21,496 nt of DNA from RGIG4790 sp964437615 (GTDB taxonomy: Bacteria; Bacillota; Clostridia; Christensenellales; UBA1242), in NCBI GenBank assembly GCA_964437615.1, contig CAYTHL010000020.1:1-21496 (forward strand), in the 5' to 3' direction. The notes beneath the pieces were generated by a model. The model did no database searches. It was given only the letters and a program-made list of their open reading frames with translations, and was not told the origin of the DNA. Made by a program: the position numbers and the translations under genes. Every line of letters starts with the position of its first letter. The stretch's first letter is position 1. Positions 15,865 through 21,496 of the stretch are shown here, piece after piece.

Positions 15865-16470
15865 ATGGCATATAGTGGGATAGAAGAAATTTCTTGCGTG
15901 GCGCAAAACCAAGTAAAAGTTGTAAAAAAGAAAAATTTGCACTTTTTTGGCTGTCTTTTTATGTGCATGCTAACCTTTGCTTGTTACAACGTTAGCCTAA
16001 CAGATAGCCTTGGGCTAAAAGATTTTGTCCAGCGTGTAACTGCCTCGTGGACGCCAAAGACCGAAGATATTGGCAAAATTAAATTTGTCAATTTTTCTTT
16101 TAACGAAAACAATAACACTGACGGCGTCTTTATGGTTTCTAGTCCGTTTAAAAATTACTATGTGCAAAATTTATCTACAACTTGTTTACAGGTAAACGGG
16201 CTTGGTGACATGCTTGTGCTCAGCCCAATAGACGGCACTGTGCAAGACATTATATACTCTGGCGGGGTATATACAATAAGTATAGTATATGGCAATGTTT
16301 TAGTTAAGCTTGGCGGGGTAGACTATGCTTGCACAAGTGTAGGAGCAACGGTATCTAGTGGGGATAAAATTGCGGTTAGTTTAAAAAGCTTAATTACTTT
16401 TGAAATTGTCTGTGATGGCAAGCCCGTAGATTTATATTCGGGCGGGGCAGCAGACACCTTTTTTGAGTAA
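15865..16470 (+). CDS. SpoIVFA-like membrane protein with a degenerate M23 domain
   Basis: In Bacillus, SpoIVFA holds the protease SpoIVFB inactive in the outer forespore membrane. This 201-residue product lies just before a SpoIVFB homologue, as there. It has one membrane segment (about residues 25-45) and a C-terminal LysM/M23-like fold (about 115-185): VLSPIDGTVQDI, VYTISIVYGN, then GATVSSGDKIAVS, matching the beta-strand frame of M23 peptidases. The zinc ligands are missing: the HxH strand reads LVKLG. It should therefore be catalytically dead, as SpoIVFA is. The start is uncertain because no Shine-Dalgarno sequence precedes the ATG; TATATT at 15854-15859 and TATAAT at 15829-15834 are possible -10 elements. 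Function by context is likely but not proven. Confidence 0.72.
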   Translation: MAYSGIEEISCVAQNQVKVVKKKNLHFFGCLFMCMLTFACYNVSLTDSLGLKDFVQRVTASWTPKTEDIGKIKFVNFSFNENNNTDGVFMVSSPFKNYYVQNLSTTCLQVNGLGDMLVLSPIDGTVQDIIYSGGVYTISIVYGNVLVKLGGVDYACTSVGATVSSGDKIAVSLKSLITFEIVCDGKPVDLYSGGAADTFFE

Positions 16471-16480
16471 AAACTAGGTG

Positions 16481-16520
16481 TTATGTCTGGCATAATACCT
16501 GCTAATTATGTCAGACATAA
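16481..16520. repeat. Pair of near-identical 15-bp palindromes, forming one large hairpin
   Basis: TTATGTCTGGCATAA (16481-16495) and TTATGTCAGACATAA (16506-16520) are palindromic boxes with centres 25 bases apart; the second is perfect, and the reverse complement of the first differs from it at one base. The whole 40 bases also fold as a 16-bp stem with one G-U pair around an 8-base loop. There is no T-tract after it. It lies between the SpoIVFA-like gene and spoIVFB. Confidence 0.7.
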
Positions 16521-16637
16521 TAGCCCAAACTGCCCATAAAATCTAGTGTTGCTGTGTTTAACTATAAATTTTAGCTAGTTGGTTTTTTAGAGTAGCAATA
16601 TTTATAGCTATTACCGCAAAATGTATAGCAAAAATCT

Positions 16638-17540
16638 ATGAAAAAGTCGGTTAATATAAATTTAAAATTTTTTAAAAGGGGCAAAAGTAGCTTTGCCTTA
16701 CAGGTGCATATTGTAACCATTATTTTTATTTTTGCAAGTTTATTTGTTGGTATGTTTTGGCTGCTAGCCACCTATTTAATTTGCTTAATTGTGCACGAGT
16801 TTAGCCATGCTATGGTAGCAAGGCGGCTAGGGTACAAATGCGGCAAAATTATATTATACCCTACTGGAGCATTATTGTGCGGGGCAACCGACGAGTTTGG
16901 TTTTGTAGATGAAATTAAGATAGCCGTCGCTGGCCCGCTTGCAAACTTGGTTATGATTATTATGTCCATTTTTGTTTGGTGGATATTTCCCGAAAGTTAC
17001 AACTACACCACAGATTTTGTTGTTGCAAATTTAAGCCTTTTTCTGTTCAACATGCTGCCAATTTTTCCGCTAGATGGTGGGCGAGTACTGCTTGCTTTTT
17101 TTAGTTTGCGTGTAAGCAGAAAACAGGCTGTAGCAATTTGCAAAAACATAACCATGGTGTTTGCACTAATGCTTTTTGCCTTTTTTATAGTTTCATGTTT
17201 TTTTGGCATAAATTTGCAATTAGGGATAATTAGCGTTGTAATGTTTATTAGCGTGCTTGGCGAGCAGAAGCAGTCGGCATACAAACGGCTAGTTAAAACC
17301 GACCTTAAAAAGCGCAAACTTTTGCACGGATTAAAGGGTAGCACCTTAGTTTTTTTGCAAAGCGTGCCAATTTGCAAGGTGCTAACCAAGGTAGACAATT
17401 TTGCCTACTACACCATAATAGTTGTAGATGATAATTTTTGCACCATTGCAACGCTTACCGAGTTAATGCTAGAAAAATTAAGCTTATCTTGCCCCCCAAC
17501 CACTCCCATAGGCGCCGCAATAAAGCAAATATCTTGCTAG
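16638..17540 (+). CDS. spoIVFB: SpoIVFB-like intramembrane metalloprotease (M50)
   Basis: SpoIVFB is a site-2-type zinc protease that cleaves pro-sigma-K in the sporangium. The 300-residue polytopic product has the catalytic HEFSH (His53, Glu54, His57) in a membrane segment and NMLPIFPLDGGR with the third ligand Asp146, plus the intervening AVAGPLANL loop. The C-terminal cytosolic part from about residue 220 (KRKLLHGLKG ... TIIVVDDN ... LTELM) fits the CBS-like domain of SpoIVFB. The position after a SpoIVFA-like gene and before rplU-prp-rpmA is the same as in Bacillus. No Shine-Dalgarno sequence precedes the ATG; TATAGC lies 8 bases upstream. Another M50 role cannot be excluded, since pro-sigma-K is not in the window. 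Confidence 0.88.
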   Translation: MKKSVNINLKFFKRGKSSFALQVHIVTIIFIFASLFVGMFWLLATYLICLIVHEFSHAMVARRLGYKCGKIILYPTGALLCGATDEFGFVDEIKIAVAGPLANLVMIIMSIFVWWIFPESYNYTTDFVVANLSLFLFNMLPIFPLDGGRVLLAFFSLRVSRKQAVAICKNITMVFALMLFAFFIVSCFFGINLQLGIISVVMFISVLGEQKQSAYKRLVKTDLKKRKLLHGLKGSTLVFLQSVPICKVLTKVDNFAYYTIIVVDDNFCTIATLTELMLEKLSLSCPPTTPIGAAIKQISC

Positions 17541-17585
17541 ATGTGCAATTATTTATAATTAATAAAATTAAAATTGGCTAAACTG

Positions 17586-17614
17586 TTGACAAAACTTTTT
17601 TATTGTGGTAATAT
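17586..17614 (+). promoter_or_regulatory. Promoter of rplU-prp-rpmA
   Basis: TTGACA (17586-17591), a 17-base spacer and TAATAT (17609-17614). The predicted start is near 17621, leaving an 85-base structured leader before rplU. Confidence 0.8.
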
Positions 17615-17620
17615 TTTTAG

Positions 17621-17705
17621 CGTGCCACATGTGGCGGGTTAAAGTTAGCTAATACTTTTTAGCTACACCTAGTTTGCAGTGAGACTGGAGAGAGGAGGAT
17701 TATTT
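17621..17705 (+). ncRNA. Structured 5' leader of rplU, candidate L21 leader
   Basis: The predicted leader contains a hairpin GCCACATGTGGC and a second one in which two TAGCTA blocks pair around an 8-base loop, then a purine-rich segment with GAGAGGAGG before the ATG. Ribosomal L21 leaders are known upstream of rplU in low-GC Gram-positives and serve autogenous control. The assignment rests on position and structure; I could not compare it with the consensus. Confidence 0.5.
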
Positions 17706-18011
17706 ATGTACGCAATAGTTAGCACAGGCGGCAAGCAGTACAAGGTAGAGCCAGAAAAATATTTCTTGGCAGAAAAAGTTGACGCAGAAGTTGGTGCTAA
17801 AATAGAGCTAGATTGCCTACTTGTAGCAGACGATAACGGCAAAGTAACCGTTGGAACTCCGCTAACAGGCAAAAAAGCGGTTTGCGAAGTTTTGGAACAT
17901 GGCAAGGCTGCCAAAGTTATAGCTTTTAGATACAAAGCCAAAAAGAACGAGCGCAAACGCCAAGGTCATAGGCAGCCATACAGTAAACTAAAAGTAGTTT
18001 CTATTGGTTAG
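17706..18011 (+). CDS. rplU: 50S ribosomal protein L21
   Basis: L21 binds 23S rRNA in the large subunit. The 101-residue product has the classic MYAIVSTGGKQYKVEP start, the EVGAKIELD strand, and the C-terminal FRYKAKKNERKRQGHRQPYSKL rRNA-binding region. GAGAGGAGG sits at good spacing before the ATG at 17706; an in-frame upstream start at 17679 would lie in the leader and is not needed. It is the first gene of the usual rplU-prp-rpmA unit. Confidence 0.97.
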   Translation: MYAIVSTGGKQYKVEPEKYFLAEKVDAEVGAKIELDCLLVADDNGKVTVGTPLTGKKAVCEVLEHGKAAKVIAFRYKAKKNERKRQGHRQPYSKLKVVSIG

Positions 18012-18017
18012 GTTTAT

Positions 18018-18353
18018 ATGACAAAGGTTAGCATTTACAAAAAAAATGGCAAGATAGTTGAGGTTGAGTGTGACGGGCACACTTCTTACGGCGAAAAGGG
18101 AGAAGACATAGTTTGTGCAGCACTATCTAGTGTGGTGCAGACGGCGCTACTGGGCATACTAGTGGTGGCTGGTGTACAAGCTAAAACCGTCCGCAAAGAC
18201 GATGAAGGGTACCTAAAATTTAGCTTGCCAAACAACATAACTCCGCAAGAGGCAGAAAAATGCGAAACAATTTTGCAAACCATGTTGTGCGGGGTATCCG
18301 ACTTAAATGTTGGGTTTTCAGATTTTATAGAATTGGAGGTAAAAAAGTTATGA
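18018..18353 (+). CDS. prp: Ribosomal-processing cysteine protease Prp
   Basis: Prp (formerly YsxB) removes the N-terminal extension of L27 so that the ribosome can be completed. The 111-residue product carries the catalytic pair in the family motif GHTSYGEKGEDIVCAALS: His21 and Cys33. It lies between rplU and rpmA, the standard order, starts 6 bases after the rplU stop, and its TGA overlaps the rpmA start as ATGA. Its substrate, an L27 with a cleavable extension, is encoded next door. Confidence 0.95.
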   Translation: MTKVSIYKKNGKIVEVECDGHTSYGEKGEDIVCAALSSVVQTALLGILVVAGVQAKTVRKDDEGYLKFSLPNNITPQEAEKCETILQTMLCGVSDLNVGFSDFIELEVKKL

Positions 18354-18640
18354 AGATGTTTATCAATATCCAGCTTTTTGCTCACCACAAGGGTGGCGGC
18401 TCTACCAAAAACGGACGCGATAGTAATGCTCAGCGTCTTGGCGTTAAGCGCTATGACGGCGAAGTTGTTAAGGGCGGCAATATAATTGTTCGTCAGCGTG
18501 GAACAAAAATACACCCAGGCAAAAACGTAGGTATTGGCGATGACGATACTTTGTATGCAAAGGTTGATGGCGCTGTTAAGTTTGAAAAACTTGGCAAAGA
18601 CAAAAAGCAAGTTAGCATTATTCCGGCAGAAAACGCATAA
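18350..18640 (+). CDS. rpmA: 50S ribosomal protein L27, with Prp-cleavable extension
   Basis: L27 reaches toward the peptidyl transferase centre with its N-terminus. The 96-residue product begins MKMFINIQLF followed by AHHKGGGSTKNGRD. In Firmicutes the segment up to the Phe is removed by Prp to expose the Ala-His/Lys end, so cleavage after Phe10 is expected. The rest (QRLGVKRYDGEVVKGGNIIV, RQRGTKIHPGKNVGIGDDDT) is standard. GGAGG lies before the ATG, within the end of prp. A terminator follows; obg, often next in this cluster, is not here. Confidence 0.97.
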   Translation: MKMFINIQLFAHHKGGGSTKNGRDSNAQRLGVKRYDGEVVKGGNIIVRQRGTKIHPGKNVGIGDDDTLYAKVDGAVKFEKLGKDKKQVSIIPAENA

Positions 18641-18660
18641 ATAAACAAAATATTAATCTT

Positions 18661-18685
18661 AGGCCACTTTTGTGGTCTTTTTTTT
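18661..18685 (+). terminator. Rho-independent terminator after rpmA
   Basis: AGGCCAC (18661-18667), loop TTTT, GTGGTCT (18672-18678) with one G-U pair, followed by a run of T to 18685. Confidence 0.9.
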
Positions 18686-18705
18686 GTGAAAAATGTAAAC
18701 AAAAC

Positions 18706-18734
18706 TTGACAAACTGTTTATTTAGTCATATAAT
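18706..18734 (+). promoter_or_regulatory. Consensus promoter of the 18772-19312 pair
   Basis: TTGACA (18706-18711), a 17-base spacer and TATAAT (18729-18734), both perfect. The predicted start near 18741 falls within a palindromic operator. Confidence 0.88.
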
Positions 18735-18739
18735 ACAAA

Positions 18740-18757
18740 TGTAAAGTAAACTTTACA
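18740..18757. promoter_or_regulatory. Perfect palindromic operator over the transcription start
   Basis: TGTAAAGTAAACTTTACA is an 8+2+8 perfect inverted repeat placed just after the -10, where a bound dimer would block initiation. The XRE protein encoded at 19106 is the natural candidate to bind it, giving autorepression. Confidence 0.75.
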
Positions 18758-18771
18758 ATAGGAGGGGTTTT

Positions 18772-19101
18772 ATGGAAAGAGAAGAAATTTTGGCAAAAGC
18801 CAGCAAAAAAACACAGGTTGGAGAAATGGAAGTACAAAAATTAAACAAAGCCAACTGGATTTCAGTTTCTGTTGGAGCTGTCGTTGCCGCAATTTTTTGC
18901 ATAGCCGAAGGCTGCCTTGGTCATGTTTCCGCAGTTTTTGCAATCTTGGCAATTATGGCAGCATGGGCCTGCACTTTTTACAGCTTGCAGTACTTTATTT
19001 TAAGACGACACAAGGGCGCACTTATTGGCGCTATTTTAGAAGCGCTGGCTTTTGTAATACTAGTTACAGCCTACATATTATCTAATATTTACGGGTGGTA
19101 G
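18772..19101 (+). CDS. Small three-helix membrane protein, DUF6442-like
   Basis: The 109-residue product begins MEREEILAKASKK, a charged start typical of small membrane proteins that Firmicutes pair with a short XRE regulator (I recall this as DUF6442, not verified). Three membrane segments lie at about residues 30-50, 54-77 and 83-105. ATAGGAGGGG precedes the ATG. The following regulator gene begins 4 bases after the stop, so the two form an operon. The biochemical role of the family is not known to me. Confidence 0.8.
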   Translation: MEREEILAKASKKTQVGEMEVQKLNKANWISVSVGAVVAAIFCIAEGCLGHVSAVFAILAIMAAWACTFYSLQYFILRRHKGALIGAILEALAFVILVTAYILSNIYGW

Positions 19102-19105
19102 GTGT

Positions 19106-19312
19106 ATGAAAAACGAACTTAAACTACACAACAATTTAAAAGCTTGCCGATTGCAAATGGGCATATCTCAACAAGAACTAGCAAATATGGTTGGAACATC
19201 TAGGCAAACAATAATTGCTATAGAAAAGGGTACTTTTAGCCCGTCTGCCAAACTTGCGCTTTTACTTTGCACTGCGCTAAACTCCAAGTTTGAAGATTTA
19301 TTTTACTTTTAG
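19106..19312 (+). CDS. XRE/Cro-type helix-turn-helix regulator
   Basis: The 68-residue product is essentially one HTH_3 domain: NLKACRLQMGISQQELANMV, then the recognition helix in GTSRQTIIAIEKGTFSPS, then LALLLCTALNSKFEDLFYF. This short YgzD-like class usually regulates its own operon together with the neighbouring membrane protein. GGTGGTAGG overlaps the end of the previous gene and gives the ribosome site. It probably binds the palindrome at 18740-18757, which covers the start of its own operon; that is inference from position. Confidence 0.9.
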   Translation: MKNELKLHNNLKACRLQMGISQQELANMVGTSRQTIIAIEKGTFSPSAKLALLLCTALNSKFEDLFYF

Positions 19313-19325
19313 CTTTATTTACAAA

Positions 19326-19853
19326 TTATTTGCCAAAGTATTTGTCATAACCGTCTAAAACTTGCTTTAAAGACGGTTTTTCTGGTTGTTTATTAAATAG
19401 ACTGTTATGCGCTTGCAAAATTTTTTCAGCCTCTTCTTTTGTGTACTCTGTAAAAGATACATCAAAATGTTCGTATGTAACATTCTCACCCGAAATTGAA
19501 GATTCATATAATGTAGTATTAGAATTCTCGTCGTAATCTGGCATGTAACGTACTATCTTAGTTCCAGATTTGTGTTGTATTATCCTAAAATGCTCTTTTA
19601 GTCGGCCTTCTATAAACCCTAGCCTATGAATGACTGTGCAATAATTGTCGCTATGAATACTTGTCTTTGAACTAATTTTATATGCTTCATAAAATAAATC
19701 CACTAGCGCGCTGCTAACTTTATCGTGCGGATGAGCCTTTAAGTATTCAGCTATGCCTTTTCCATCTAAAACCTTGTCTTCTGAAAAGGGCTCCGTTTTA
19801 TAATATATATCATGATTTTTTCTTGCTTTTTTCTCTTTGTAGTTTTCAAACAT
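19326..19853 (-). CDS. Hypothetical cytosolic protein
   Basis: The 175-residue product is hydrophilic with no signal peptide or membrane segment. It mixes helical segments (VSSALVDLFYEAYKI, KEEAEKILQAHN) with a central strand-rich part (KSGTKIVRYMPDYDENSNTT). I do not recognise the family. Expression looks real: a clean promoter and AAAGGAGA before the ATG. It is convergent with the XRE gene, with only 13 bases between stops and no clear terminator. Confidence 0.7.
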   Translation of the reverse strand: MFENYKEKKARKNHDIYYKTEPFSEDKVLDGKGIAEYLKAHPHDKVSSALVDLFYEAYKISSKTSIHSDNYCTVIHRLGFIEGRLKEHFRIIQHKSGTKIVRYMPDYDENSNTTLYESSISGENVTYEHFDVSFTEYTKEEAEKILQAHNSLFNKQPEKPSLKQVLDGYDKYFGK

Positions 19854-19882
19854 TTTTGTTCTCCTTTAACCAAATTTCTTTT

Positions 19883-19910
19883 ATTATACTATAAAACGCA
19901 AAATTGTCAA
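19883..19910 (-). promoter_or_regulatory. Promoter of the 19326-19853 gene
   Basis: On the minus strand, TTGACA (19910-19905), a 16-base spacer and TATAAT (19888-19883), both perfect. The leader is about 23 bases and contains AAAGGAGA. Confidence 0.8.
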
Positions 19911-19924
19911 TGGGCTAACGCATT

Positions 19925-20536
19925 TTAAAATCTGTTTTCTTTGGCCTTTTTGTCTATAATTTTATTTATTTTGTGCTTGTAAAAAACGCCATATTTTTTG
20001 CGGGCGGCGTCATCGGCGCTGTTAAGCCTATACTCGTTAATTTGCATGGTTCTTATGTAGTCTGGCTCGTTTTTGTACTTGCCATATAGTTTTAACATTT
20101 GGGTGTAGGCGTACTTTTGCGCGTCTTTTTCTACAGCCTGACTGTTGTAAACAGTCGAGTTTTCGCCGCTAGGCACGTATCCAACCCAGTTTTTTTGCCA
20201 AGATTTTGCCTTAAATTGCCACCAATGTAGCTTTTTTGTTATGGTTGCGTACTGATAAGCATGTCTACCCTCGTGCAAAATGGTTTCCATGCCATGAAAA
20301 CGCATGTTGTCTTCTATTAAAAGTTTTTCATGAATAATTATACGCTGGTTGCCGCCGCTGGTTGTAAACATGCCAAGACAGTTCCATGTGCTGCTTTCAT
20401 GCACCACAATTTGCAACGGCTCTCTATTTTGCTTACTGGCAAACTTTTTTTCTAGCGCAATATACACTTTAAGCCGTTTGTTGGTGTTTAGTTTAAGCCA
20501 TTTTCGCTTTTTAAACTTGCTAAATAAAAATAACAT
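19925..20536 (-). CDS. Putative zinc metallopeptidase (HExxH), family unknown
   Basis: The 203-residue, very basic product has TILHEGRHAYQ (His88, Glu89, His92), an HExxH zinc-binding and catalytic motif in a helix. About 44 residues later AVEKDAQKYA offers Glu136 as a third ligand, the gluzincin spacing pattern also seen in ImmA/IrrE-type peptidases. The C-terminus is Lys-rich (KHKINKIIDKKAKENR). There is no signal peptide or membrane segment, so it should be cytosolic. The start is supported by a promoter 6 bases upstream (leaderless). No HTH gene or toxin is adjacent on the same strand. Peptidase activity is inferred from the motif only. Confidence 0.7.
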   Translation of the reverse strand: MLFLFSKFKKRKWLKLNTNKRLKVYIALEKKFASKQNREPLQIVVHESSTWNCLGMFTTSGGNQRIIIHEKLLIEDNMRFHGMETILHEGRHAYQYATITKKLHWWQFKAKSWQKNWVGYVPSGENSTVYNSQAVEKDAQKYAYTQMLKLYGKYKNEPDYIRTMQINEYRLNSADDAARKKYGVFYKHKINKIIDKKAKENRF

Positions 20537-20542
20537 AACTTT

Positions 20543-20571
20543 ATTATGTCAAAAATTTTAAGCAAAAGCAA
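20543..20571 (-). promoter_or_regulatory. Candidate promoter of the zincin gene, predicted leaderless
   Basis: On the minus strand, TTGCTT (20571-20566), a 17-base spacer and CATAAT (20548-20543). Six bases then lead to the ATG at 20536, with no Shine-Dalgarno sequence. Confidence 0.55.
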
Positions 20572-20588
20572 GTAAAATTACAAAAGGA

Positions 20589-20617
20589 TTGCAAAAGAGG
20601 CAAAGTTGTGCTACAAT
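20589..20617 (+). promoter_or_regulatory. Promoter of the ogg gene, predicted leaderless
   Basis: TTGCAA (20589-20594), a 17-base spacer and TACAAT (20612-20617). Six bases separate the -10 from the ATG at 20624, and no Shine-Dalgarno sequence is present. Confidence 0.65.
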
Positions 20618-20623
20618 TTACCT

Positions 20624-21463
20624 ATGAAGTACAAGATTACAAAAGATGCAATTATAATAGATAGCGCCGAAGATTTCAACCCCAAGCACATTTGCGAATG
20701 CGGTCAGATGTTTAGGTTTTGGGCGAGTGGGGACACTTATATTGTGGCAAGCCAAAATTATGTGGCAAAAATTGAGCCGCATGGCAGCGGTTACATTATA
20801 TCTACCGCAAATCCGCGGTATTTTGTTAAATATTTCGACCTAGACTACGATTATTCGGCTGCAAAAACCGAGCTTAGTAGGTGCCCACAGCTGGCCGAGG
20901 CAATAAAATTTGGCGGCGGAATTAGGATTATAAACGCCAACCCTCTAGAAACAATTTTTGAGTTTATCATTTCTGCAAACAACAACATTAAGCGTATTAA
21001 ACAGATTGTCGAGCGGCTGTGCGCAATAGGCGAAGATGTGGTTACTACGTTTGGCACATACAAGGCTTTTCCTAGTGTAAGAGATTTGGCAAATCAGCCG
21101 CAAGAGTGGTACAATACCCTTGGCGCTGGATACCGGGCGGGATATCTTAAAGCCACCGCAGATTTTTTGGCAACTGTGGATATGGACGCCATTTGCTCTA
21201 TGCCGTCTGCCGAGCTTTATGCGTGGCTGCTAAAGTTAAAAGGAGTAGGCCCTAAGGTTGCAAGCTGTATTCTCTTGTTTGGGTTCGGCCGCCGTGAGTT
21301 TTTTCCGGTAGATACTTGGGTAGAGCAGGTATACAACAATTATTTTTTTGCTGGGCAAAAATCGCGCAAGCAGATACAAACCTTTTTTGAGTCTTCTTTT
21401 AAGGAAAGGAGTGGGCTTGCTCAGCAATACCTCTTTTATTTTATGCGGTCTTTGGGCAAATAA
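20624..21463 (+). CDS. ogg: OGG1-type 8-oxoguanine DNA glycosylase/lyase
   Basis: Removes 8-oxoguanine opposite C and nicks the abasic site, a base-excision repair step. The 279-residue product matches OGG1 throughout: FNPKHICECGQMFRFW near the N-terminus (the GQxFRW motif), ISANNNIKRIKQIVERLC (human OGG1 has SSNNNIARI), and the helix-hairpin-helix LKGVGPKVASC with the catalytic Lys211, followed by FPVDTW with Asp230. Both catalytic residues are intact. The ATG at 20624 is chosen because it lies 6 bases after the -10; an in-frame GTG at 20606 lies inside the promoter. Bacterial OGG1-type enzymes are less common than MutM but well known in Clostridia. Confidence 0.92.
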   Translation: MKYKITKDAIIIDSAEDFNPKHICECGQMFRFWASGDTYIVASQNYVAKIEPHGSGYIISTANPRYFVKYFDLDYDYSAAKTELSRCPQLAEAIKFGGGIRIINANPLETIFEFIISANNNIKRIKQIVERLCAIGEDVVTTFGTYKAFPSVRDLANQPQEWYNTLGAGYRAGYLKATADFLATVDMDAICSMPSAELYAWLLKLKGVGPKVASCILLFGFGRREFFPVDTWVEQVYNNYFFAGQKSRKQIQTFFESSFKERSGLAQQYLFYFMRSLGK

Positions 21464-21496
21464 CGGCGTCACTGCGGGCAGCAACAACCCCTCATT

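Noticed and set aside
15851..15876. Sigma-E-like promoter (TCATATA and CATATAGT) at the SpoIVFA-like gene
   Set aside because: The spacing is too short and the start would lie inside the coding region with no suitable start codon after it.

Overview
The window looks like chromosomal DNA of a low-GC, standard-code bacterium of the Bacillota (Firmicutes), most likely a Clostridia-like lineage. The best evidence is the cluster minD-minE-spoIVFA-like-spoIVFB-rplU-prp-rpmA, whose order matches the sporulation/division/ribosome cluster known from Bacillus. Supporting evidence is a YwlE-type protein arginine phosphatase next to rpiB, SepF, dimer-type glycyl-tRNA synthetase, and an L27 with the N-terminal extension removed by Prp. 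The species cannot be named from this sequence. Nothing looks phage-borne, no insertion sequence or CRISPR array is visible, and no tRNA or rRNA gene was recognised.

Layout, left to right. 1-315: 3' end of an unidentified gene with a disordered tail and a terminator. 316-613: a non-coding stretch with a strong hairpin and the lgt promoter. 614-2198 (+): lgt and an overlapping coiled-coil gene with an AT-hook-like motif. 2201-2236: bidirectional terminator. 2260-4140 (-): groEL and groES. 4318-5795 (+): a membrane-anchored SPOR-like protein and sepF. 5904-7817 (+): ywlE-like phosphatase, rpiB and an anchored protein of unknown function. 7831-7865: bidirectional terminator. 7870-9240 (-): glyQS. 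9432-14503 (+): uvrB and uvrA as separate units. 14767-18640 (+): minD, minE, a SpoIVFA-like dead M23 protein, SpoIVFB, rplU, prp and rpmA. 18706-19312 (+): a small membrane protein plus XRE regulator with a perfect palindromic operator over the transcription start. 19326-20536 (-): two genes of unknown function, one a probable zincin. 20624-21463 (+): an OGG1-type 8-oxoguanine glycosylase.

Themes. Several products serve division and the envelope (MinD/MinE, SepF, the SPOR-like protein, Lgt). UvrA, UvrB and the OGG enzyme serve DNA repair. L21, Prp and L27 form the usual ribosomal module, in which Prp trims L27. The SpoIVFA/SpoIVFB pair suggests an endospore former or a recent descendant of one.

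The most unusual signal is in the promoters. Four unrelated genes (lgt, uvrB, the zincin gene and ogg) have a -35/-10 pair with a 17-base spacer and a -10 hexamer ending exactly 6 bases before the ATG. This puts the predicted transcription start on the A of the start codon, and these genes have no Shine-Dalgarno sequence. Genes with longer leaders (sepF, glyQS, minD, rplU, the 18772 gene and the 19853 gene) all have one. This points to two initiation modes, leaderless and Shine-Dalgarno-led, side by side.
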